Shown piece by piece: positions 17,508 to 23,517 of a stretch of 38,056 bases of DNA. Source of the DNA: Planctomycetota bacterium (GTDB lineage Bacteria; Planctomycetota; PUPC01; DSUN01); assembly GCA_016872875.1 (NCBI GenBank), contig VGYW01000019.1:1-38056 (forward strand), read 5' to 3'. The translations under genes and the position numbers were made by a program. Numbering within the stretch: position 1 is the stretch's first letter; every line of letters begins with the position of its first letter. The notes beneath the pieces were generated by a model. The model searched no databases. It saw only the letters and a program-made list of their open reading frames with translations, and was not told the DNA's origin.

Positions 17508-17559
17508 CAGCGTGGGCGGGTCGAGCGCAGCCGCGGACGCACCATCATCGCTCTCCTGG

Positions 17560-17583
17560 AAAAATGAGGGGCTTCCTGCCCCC
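17560..17583 (-). terminator. Rho-independent-like terminator after the transposase
   Basis: Read on the minus strand: GGGGC, loop AGGAA, GCCCC, then TCATTTTT. Stem arms are at 17568-17572 and 17578-17582, and the U-tract complements 17560-17565. It sits about 90 bp beyond the RAYT stop. The stem is short, so confidence is moderate. Confidence 0.45.
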
Positions 17584-17671
17584 TACATCTTGGGGCCATT
17601 CCCACATCTCACCCCAACCCGCTGAGTTTCGCCACACTCGCCAGACTCGCCGGGTTCCCGGGGAGCCAGGG

Positions 17672-18724
17672 TCAGGCCCCGACCTTTTCAACTTGTCTCA
17701 ACCCCAACTCACCTTCGCACCGTCCCACCCGCTCTCCCAGCCCCGTGTCCCGGAGCAGGTCGCGGGCCAGTTGGGCCTCCATCCGGCTGACCGCCTGCGC
17801 GCTCACCCCGCCGAACCGCTCCCCAAGCTCCTCCAGCGTCATCCCCGCCCACTTCCGACACAGGTAGAGCGCGACGGCCCGCGCCTCGTTCCGCCATCGC
17901 CGCCTCTCCCGCAGCCGCCCCTCCTCGACCCCGAACACCGCGCACACCGCCCGCTCGATTGAGTCAACCTTCACCCGTGCGGCAGCCCGTTCCGCGTGCA
18001 AGTATGCACGCCCTACCTCGCTGTCGTCTGTTGTCTGCCGTCTGCCGTCTTCGGTCGCGGCCGCAAGGCCGCGCCGTCTCATCCGGCCCTCCAGCCACTC
18101 CGCCAGCCGCCACACGAACTCCGGCGAGCCCAGCCCCACCCCCACTGTCGCCGCCCACAGCGGCGACACGCCCGGCCTCTCCACCCCCTCCGCGAGGAAC
18201 CGCCCGTAGGCTTCCTGCGCCTCCGCCACCGTCGCCCCGTGCCCGGCCATCGCCTCCCGCCACGCCAGCCACGTCGGGGCGAGCACCGTGCCGAGATACA
18301 CCCCACAGCTCCCGAACGGCCAGTCCTGCGGGCGCTTCGCATGCCCCAGCCGCACGGGATTCAGATGAATGTGGCGGCTGATCTCCCAGTAGCGATACCC
18401 CGGCTCGATCAGAATCGCCTTGAACCGCCCTGCGAACAGCGGCCCGTGGCGCCCGTGGCGGCAATTGAACGCCATCGCATAGCCGGCATTCAGATCGTGC
18501 ATCCCCGCCGACAGATTGGCCTCGGGTGTTTCGACCAGCAGATGATGGTGGCTCTGCATCACCACGAAGGCCACCACCCGCCAACGCCGCCTCGCCACCG
18601 CATCGAGCCGGGCCAGCCACCTCCCGCAGTCCTCCTCATCACGCACGATCCCCTGGCCCTCCAGCCCGCGGCTGGTCACATAGTAAGCGGCGTTCGGCAG
18701 ATCGATCCGTAGCGGCCTTGCCAT
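17672..18724 (-). CDS. REP-associated tyrosine transposase (RAYT) with DnaA-like C-terminal HTH
   Basis: 350-residue HUH single-strand transposase of the IS200/IS605-related Y1 type. Residues 1-125 hold MARPLRIDLPNAAYYVTSRG, the metal-binding HxH His59/His61 (QSHHHLLVE), the catalytic Tyr82 (NAGYAMAFN) and GPLFAGRFKAI. It is far longer than IS200 TnpA (about 150 aa). The C-terminal 60 residues (EARAVALYLCRKWAGMTLEE and SAQAVSRMEAQLARDLL) resemble the DnaA-type helix-turn-helix found in this RAYT group. The ATG at 18724 lies 6 nt after a -10 element, so the mRNA is probably near-leaderless. RAYTs are domesticated transposases linked to REP hairpins. Confidence 0.9.
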   Translation of the reverse strand: MARPLRIDLPNAAYYVTSRGLEGQGIVRDEEDCGRWLARLDAVARRRWRVVAFVVMQSHHHLLVETPEANLSAGMHDLNAGYAMAFNCRHGRHGPLFAGRFKAILIEPGYRYWEISRHIHLNPVRLGHAKRPQDWPFGSCGVYLGTVLAPTWLAWREAMAGHGATVAEAQEAYGRFLAEGVERPGVSPLWAATVGVGLGSPEFVWRLAEWLEGRMRRRGLAAATEDGRRQTTDDSEVGRAYLHAERAAARVKVDSIERAVCAVFGVEEGRLRERRRWRNEARAVALYLCRKWAGMTLEELGERFGGVSAQAVSRMEAQLARDLLRDTGLGERVGRCEGELGLRQVEKVGA

Positions 18725-18730
18725 GCCGTC

Positions 18731-18759
18731 AAGATAGCAGCCCCGGTTCCGACCGTCAA
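18731..18759 (-). promoter_or_regulatory. Promoter of the RAYT gene (near-leaderless)
   Basis: On the minus strand: TTGACG (18759-18754), a 17-bp spacer, then TATCTT (18736-18731), only 6 bp before the ATG at 18724. Transcription would start at or beside the start codon, leaving no room for a Shine-Dalgarno site. Confidence 0.6.
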
Positions 18760-18851
18760 GCCGCGAGGTAGAAGGCAAAGACCCCGCCCCATCGCCCAGG
18801 CGAGGCACTGAAGGACATGCGGCAGCCCGTTGGGGGCACCGCGAGCCGGCG

Positions 18852-18882
18852 AGCGGTCCAGTCGCTTGAAACCGCTTTGGAC
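18852..18882. repeat. REP-like interleaved inverted repeats
   Basis: Two overlapping inverted repeats: AGCGGT (18852-18857) with ACCGCT (18871-18876), and GTCCA (18856-18860) with TGGAC (18878-18882). They can form alternative hairpins or a pseudoknot and lie about 130 bp upstream of the RAYT start. A REP-type target of the transposase is inferred from position. Confidence 0.45.
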
Positions 18883-18995
18883 TGCCGAGGCACAAAGCTC
18901 AACGCCCCCGACCGCTTCCAAGTTGGCTCAGGGCGGGACAATTGACATTTGAAGCTGCGACACACGTGGCCCGCTGGCCCCCGAGGAAAAATCGC

Positions 18996-19024
18996 TTGAC
19001 AACGCAAGCGAGCCGGCATACAAT
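18996..19024 (+). promoter_or_regulatory. Sigma70-type promoter of the 19122-22432 operon
   Basis: TTGACA (18996-19001), exactly 17 bp, then TACAAT (19019-19024): perfect -35 and 5 of 6 at -10. Predicted start is near 19031, giving a leader of about 90 nt before the ATG at 19122. It is the best promoter match seen in the window. Confidence 0.75.
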
Positions 19025-19121
19025 GCCTGGTGTACGGGTCACTGCTGATGTCAGTGGAAAGGTGGACGACCCGAGGGATCTTGCTCCTCAAAGCGGGTCA
19101 CCCAGCTAAGGTGGATGGAAG

Positions 19122-21410
19122 ATGGCAGACACTGACCCAGTGCCGCCCATCCAGATTGACGCGGACCGCTATTCGACGGATGTTGCCGCCAACCGCTACG
19201 TCAAACATCCTGGCGGGGTGCCACAACCAACCGAGCATTGGCTTGTGCTTGGTCCCCGAGGTGCAGGCAAGACAATCATGCTCAAGGCCCTCTGCACTGA
19301 ATGGAGGGCCGCTCCAGACCTGCTACCGGTCTATGTGGAACTGCAGCACTGGATCGCTAAGATTGCCGGCGAGTTGCCGCTTTACGGCCATGAGCCGCTT
19401 TCCCCGCGCGATCGGGCGATGCTTGATTGCATGAGCCTGGCAGTGAGTCTCGCGCTGGTTACCAATGTGGCCACTGTGCTACACCCTGAGAGCACAACAG
19501 ACGCCCAGAGACTGTTTCCATGGCATCGTCGGACACGCACCTTTGAGGACTGGACACTGGAGGCCCGCAGGAGGCTGAGGGAAGCGCTTGTTTCCGGCGC
19601 CCCTTTTACTGACGAGATGCCCCCTGTCCATGTGGTGGCGGGGTCACTTGGGGATTCAGTTCGGCGCGAGGCCCACAAGACTCTGGTGCTGCTAATAGAT
19701 CAGGTTGACCAAGTGCCCGCACCGGTCTTCCAACCTATCGCCAGCCTCCTTAGGCGTACCGCCTCGTACACAACCATAATGGCGAGCAGACCTTGCCCCA
19801 CGGCTCCTGAACAAGCGGTCATGCCAAGAGACGTGGTCGCCGGTGAAACGTACCAAGTCCTCAGCATCGGTCGCGAACTCGAGCTTGATCTGCGCGAATC
19901 TCTCATCACGGCGGTATTGCAGAAGCTGCCTTTTCTGGGGATCCCTGGGAAGGAGCTTGCCAGCCAGTCACGAGCACTGGCTGCGCTAACATGGCCGTCT
20001 CTCAGGCTGGCCATTCAAATCTGTCAGGTGTACGAGCAGAATATCCTTGTCGGCAAGAGTCCCACGGCTTGGCACGACGCGATAGTTGGAGTTTCGCATA
20101 GATACGAAGATATCGTCAAGGATGCACTTCGCGCTTGGTGTGCCAACCCGTCGGAAGTCCTGCGCGAATGGCGAAAAGAGGCGTTGAAGCGCGTTTCACA
20201 CGGTGCTGACCGCATCATCCGAGCGACCCTTCGCCTGCTCAGGCGAGACCTCTTCGCCAGTGTGGACGAGGATGTGGCGGCGTTCTTTCGGGTAGCGCTG
20301 AAACATGGGATTCTCTTTCCAAGTGCTAACGAACGGTACGTCCTGGATCAGTTGCCGGAGAGTTTCGAGGTCGGACCACTCCTCCTGGTATCGGACACCA
20401 GCCGACTCTCTCCGAACGTTCCCGAAGAATGTGTGCAGTGTGACGTACGCCAAACGGACTTGAAGCGCTGGATCAAACCCTCCGAACCCCGTGGGGTCCG
20501 CACAAAACGCATTTTCATCTCCTATTGGATGAGTGACCCTCATCGGGAGACCTCAGAAGCAGAAGTGGCCGTGCATCTCGGAAAACGCTTGCTTGACACG
20601 GTCACCCTCGTCCAAGGGGAGATCCACGGCTCCCCACAATTCTCTCCAAAGATACTCCAGAAGGTGGAATCGTGCAACATGGTCATCTGTGACCTGAGCA
20701 CAGGGAACAGAAACATCTTTGTCGAGTACGGCTGGGCTGTTGGTCTGAATAAGCCAGTGGTGCTGGTCTCAAAGGTCAAGGATTCTATCGGGACCTACCC
20801 TGGCTGGCTCACCGCGAGGCAGTTTCAGTTCTACGACACCGAAGAGCAGCGCGACAAGCTCTTCAAGTCCGTGATTCGGTTGCTGAACGAACCCGCGGAT
20901 CGGGTGGATAGGTGGATCTACCAACCCCCTGCCATCGACATGGCATTCTCTCCAAAGCCCACGATTGTGACGCTGATGGGGGCAGGCCCATTGGTACAAG
21001 AGACAGGCCGCAAGTGTGCCGACAAGATTAGAGAATATGGGGTCGAATTCGAGGCCTTCGCGCTAGAGGATCATTCTGCTGTTCTATTTGAGGCCATCAA
21101 GCGGGCACGCAGGGCCGGAACACTGGCGCTCCTTTTTACAGGGACCTCCGACGACTATCTCACCTGCCTTGCCGGCGGGATCTTCACCACAAAGGACAGA
21201 GCCTACATGGCGCACCGTCATTTTCGGCGGCAGTTGATCCTGTTCAACGCTTCGGCGCTACCTCGGGCCGAGGCAATTCCAGACTTGCTTTCGTCGTATC
21301 CACGGGTTGAACTTCCCACGTCGCTAGACCATCTGGGCGCTAAGCTGGTCGCTCAGGCAAAGGCGGTGAAGGACTGGGTTGCCGCCGGAGCCAGAAGAAA
21401 GACAAAATGA
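19122..21410 (+). CDS. P-loop NTPase fused to a TIR/deoxyribosyltransferase-like domain
   Basis: 762-residue cytoplasmic protein. The N-terminal third is a STAND/AAA-type NTPase: Walker A GPRGAGKT (44-51), Walker B LVLLIDQVDQV (188-198) and a sensor-like TTIMASRP (217-224), followed by a helical region (about 250-440). Residues 462-590 form a Rossmann-like effector module: RIFISYWMSD (463-472) and VICDLSTGNRNIFVEYGWAV (521-540), matching the D...NxxxExGxA pattern of TIR-like and nucleoside deoxyribosyltransferase-like domains, with Glu535 as candidate catalytic residue. A third domain (about 612-755) is unrecognised. ATG 19122 follows AAGGTGG. The gene overlaps its partner by ATGA. A sensor-ATPase with NAD- or nucleotide-degrading output, as in anti-phage systems, is inference. 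Confidence 0.75.
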   Translation: MADTDPVPPIQIDADRYSTDVAANRYVKHPGGVPQPTEHWLVLGPRGAGKTIMLKALCTEWRAAPDLLPVYVELQHWIAKIAGELPLYGHEPLSPRDRAMLDCMSLAVSLALVTNVATVLHPESTTDAQRLFPWHRRTRTFEDWTLEARRRLREALVSGAPFTDEMPPVHVVAGSLGDSVRREAHKTLVLLIDQVDQVPAPVFQPIASLLRRTASYTTIMASRPCPTAPEQAVMPRDVVAGETYQVLSIGRELELDLRESLITAVLQKLPFLGIPGKELASQSRALAALTWPSLRLAIQICQVYEQNILVGKSPTAWHDAIVGVSHRYEDIVKDALRAWCANPSEVLREWRKEALKRVSHGADRIIRATLRLLRRDLFASVDEDVAAFFRVALKHGILFPSANERYVLDQLPESFEVGPLLLVSDTSRLSPNVPEECVQCDVRQTDLKRWIKPSEPRGVRTKRIFISYWMSDPHRETSEAEVAVHLGKRLLDTVTLVQGEIHGSPQFSPKILQKVESCNMVICDLSTGNRNIFVEYGWAVGLNKPVVLVSKVKDSIGTYPGWLTARQFQFYDTEEQRDKLFKSVIRLLNEPADRVDRWIYQPPAIDMAFSPKPTIVTLMGAGPLVQETGRKCADKIREYGVEFEAFALEDHSAVLFEAIKRARRAGTLALLFTGTSDDYLTCLAGGIFTTKDRAYMAHRHFRRQLILFNASALPRAEAIPDLLSSYPRVELPTSLDHLGAKLVAQAKAVKDWVAAGARRKTK

Positions 21411-22432
21411 GTAGCCGTGCCCAGTTGACCAACTTCTCAACATCCCTGGAACTCGCTGGTCAGCATGACGGAGCCCCGCTCTTATGGGTTGGGGCAGCCA
21501 GCTTTGAGGACCGATGCTGCGGCTCCCTCCACATGCTTGCACGCTTAGGCATATGCGCATCGCAAGGCATCGTGCTCGACTACCCCACCCGGATACAACC
21601 TGAGCGCGAGGGCCAGTTCAAGCAAACCCAGAACCGTGATGTCATGATGCAGTTGCTGGGGGATGAATGTCAACTGCGTCGTATCCCTAGCTATCGCTTT
21701 GGACCGCTGCTCGGAATACTTGATGAAGTGCATGCCTCGAACCACAGAGCCGGCCGGGAGGTGCAGTACATCTTTGACATCACTTGCCTTACGAAGCTCC
21801 ATACACTTGCCTTGGCCTACTGGCTCACCACAACCCCGAAACTCGGTCGTGTACTGTTGGCCTATAGCCGGCCTGAGGACTATGGTAGCCCAATCCGAAA
21901 AGTCTGGGACAAGGGAGCTTGGCTGGAGGTTCTTGTCGCCCCTTTTGACATAGATCCGGAGCCCGAGGCTAGAGGTGTGGTAGGCATTGGCTTGCCGGGC
22001 CATCAGGGGGATCGATTGAGGCTGGCACTTCACGACGTGCCGCTTGACGCAGGCGTGATAGTGGTCACTGAGTCGGATGACCCCCGGGTGGGTCTCGTTA
22101 CCGAAGCGCAAAACCGATGGCTCTTTGACGATATTGCTCGCCAAAAGGATCCCGCTCCGGTCTCACTGGTTCGGGTGGCCATATGGGACATGGCGCGCCT
22201 AAAGGAGATAGTCGATGCTACTTCGGACAACGCGCGGAAAAAAGGTATGCGACTCATGCTGTATCCCTTCGGTCCTAAATCGCTCATACTTGGCACATCC
22301 ATCTTTGCCTTGAGCAGGTATCTTCTCGGTACGTGGTACGCCTACCCGATACCGAGGACTTACGACTTGGACTACACTGTTGGCGTTGGCACCACGTACT
22401 GGGCAGCTTTAACGAAGACCCAGCAGCATTGA
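21407..22432 (+). CDS. Unrecognised partner protein of the NTPase-TIR gene
   Basis: 341-residue soluble protein with no signal peptide or membrane segment. Its ATG at 21407 overlaps the preceding TGA (ATGA), so it is translationally coupled and should work with the NTPase in near-fixed ratio. Visible landmarks: LLWVGAASFEDRC near residue 25-37, YIFDITCLTKLHTLALAYWL at 121-140, LLAYSRPEDYG at 150-160 and GVGTTYWAAL at the C-terminus. Alternating hydrophobic strands suggest an alpha/beta fold. I cannot assign a family. Composition is less GC-rich than the flanking glycosidase genes, as in its partner. A role as sensor, substrate or regulator of the effector is inference. Confidence 0.75.
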   Translation: MSSRAQLTNFSTSLELAGQHDGAPLLWVGAASFEDRCCGSLHMLARLGICASQGIVLDYPTRIQPEREGQFKQTQNRDVMMQLLGDECQLRRIPSYRFGPLLGILDEVHASNHRAGREVQYIFDITCLTKLHTLALAYWLTTTPKLGRVLLAYSRPEDYGSPIRKVWDKGAWLEVLVAPFDIDPEPEARGVVGIGLPGHQGDRLRLALHDVPLDAGVIVVTESDDPRVGLVTEAQNRWLFDDIARQKDPAPVSLVRVAIWDMARLKEIVDATSDNARKKGMRLMLYPFGPKSLILGTSIFALSRYLLGTWYAYPIPRTYDLDYTVGVGTTYWAALTKTQQH

Positions 22433-22587
22433 GGGCATGTCGGGAGGCGCGGGGAGGCGGGGAGGCGCGAGGTCAGACCTCAGTTTTCTACTTTGGCCGG
22501 CTGAGCGCCGGTAGCGGGTTTCCTATGCCAGCGCCGTCGGCCACTTGGCCGCGGCAGTAGCGCGTTCGCTTTGCGCTGCCTCGGGCT
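22433..22587. other. Spacer after the operon: GGAGGCG repeats and hairpin
   Basis: No gene. It begins with degenerate tandem GGAGGCG(C)G units (about 22443-22468) and includes the hairpin described separately; the remainder is GC-rich and featureless. Confidence 0.4.
22469..22491 (+). terminator. Possible terminator of the NTPase-TIR operon
   Basis: GAGGT-CAG-ACCTC (22469-22473 / 22477-22481) followed by AGTTTTCTA, about 36 bp after the stop. The stem is only 5 bp with a partial T-tract, so this is tentative. Confidence 0.35.
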
Positions 22588-23036
22588 TCACTCCACAGCC
22601 TTACGCTCGGCGGGCGGCAGGGTGGGGTCGGTCTGGCCGAGGTGGTGCTGGAGGTTGGTCTTGCCGGTGCCGTGGGGGTCGCCCTTAGTGCGTCGTTTCG
22701 CAGTTCCCATGACGTGTGTTAGCCGCCGAAACGACGCACTTCCATAGGGGCTATCGCCCCTCTGGCGTGTCGCTGTGCTGCGCCGGCTCGCACCGCTCCA
22801 CTGTCACCCCTTGGGGGGACATCCGCGTCCCCCCAATCCCCCCGCAGCGTGGCCGCTTCGGGGCGCCAACTCCGTATACGAGCCTCCGGGTGCGGCCACT
22901 TGGGGTCGGCGACGGTGGCGGTGCGGAGGTCGCCCCACTTGCCGAACCAGTACATCTCAAACCAGTTCGGCAGGCCGTCGCGGTCGGCGTCGCCGTACTC
23001 GCTGTAGACGAACACCCGCCAACACAAGCGTGCCAT
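22588..23036 (-). pseudogene. C-terminal calcium-binding-type repeat fragment, interrupted
   Basis: Encodes YGDADRDGLPNWFEMYWFG and ATVADPK, a DxDxDG-type loop with the W-F-E-x-Y-W-F-G signature common at C-termini of large secreted PVC proteins. After K (codon 22899-22901) the frame runs into foreign sequence and stops at 22719. The missing tail resumes at 22683 as GDPHGTGKTNLQHHLGQTDP and ends at a TGA at 22588. Removing 22684-22898 restores one continuous frame. Upstream, KPDGTLVLAGV lies in another frame, so the parent gene is also decayed at the 5' side. No intact N-terminus exists. Confidence 0.65.
22684..22898. mobile_element. 215-bp insertion made of four consecutive hairpins
   Basis: Interrupts the fragment at 22588-23036; CTT occurs at both edges (22684-22686 and 22899-22901), like a 3-bp target duplication. 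Perfect inverted repeats in order: AGTGCGTCGTTTCG (22687-22700 / 22727-22740), AGGGGC (22746-22751 / 22756-22761), TTGGGGGGAC (22811-22820 / 22827-22836) and GTGGCCGC (22849-22856 / 22892-22899). No open reading frame of note and no terminal inverted repeats. It resembles a non-autonomous REP/BIME-like element, possibly moved by a RAYT-type enzyme (inference). Confidence 0.7.
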
Positions 23037-23053
23037 CCGGCTTTTACCCCCTT

Positions 23054-23428
23054 CTACCTGCCTTGTTTCGCAGATCGACCGAGTTCGCCGGTTGCCAGGC
23101 GGTATCGTTCGATCAGCCTCGCTGCCGCGTCGGTGAGCTTGGCTTCGTGGAAGAGCGGCACGACCCAGGCGTCGCGACCATCCACGCTGGCGCTCGAGAG
23201 CTTCCGGTCCAGAGGTCGGCCGTTCAACTCCACCAGAGGCGCCTTCTTCATGCCGGCGGCGAGCTGATCACGAAGCTGCTGAGATTCGCCGGCAGCCGCC
23301 TGCTGCTCAACTACTCGACCTCCGCCGGCGGCATCGGGTTGGCCCTCCGGTATGTTCCGGCTCAGCCCGGCGGTCCACATGGCGAACCCTGAGCCGCGTG
23401 ATTTACTCCTTGTCTCCAAGACCAGCAT
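23054..23428 (-). CDS. Hypothetical protein or remnant (124 aa)
   Basis: Open frame with coding-like composition in its second half (KKAPLVELNGRPLDRKLSS, then AWVVPLFHEAKLTDAAARLI), ending at a TAG at 23054. The N-terminal part is less convincing, and I see no clear ribosome-binding site at the ATG at 23428. No family is recognised. It lies between the GH42-like gene and the interrupted C-terminal fragment, in a segment full of decayed sequence, so it may be a remnant too. Confidence 0.35.
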   Translation of the reverse strand: MLVLETRSKSRGSGFAMWTAGLSRNIPEGQPDAAGGGRVVEQQAAAGESQQLRDQLAAGMKKAPLVELNGRPLDRKLSSASVDGRDAWVVPLFHEAKLTDAAARLIERYRLATGELGRSAKQGR

Positions 23429-23517
23429 CGCCCGGATAGCGTGGAACGAGAACAGATGCAGTCATCAGGGCTCGGCACCGCGTCCGCGTTACGGGCATCT
23501 TCCTTGCTTGTTCCCCT

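Noticed and set aside
18940..18945. A second TTGACA as an alternative -35 for the plus-strand operon
   Set aside because: No acceptable -10 at 16-18 bp; the 18996/19019 pair is far better.
22443..22468. Tandem GGAGGCG units as a CRISPR-like or regulatory array
   Set aside because: Units are short, degenerate and without spacers; probably simple-sequence repeat.
22687..22740. Integron attC site
   Set aside because: The 14-bp inverted repeat lacks the GTTRRRY/RYYYAAC core pair and no integrase is present.
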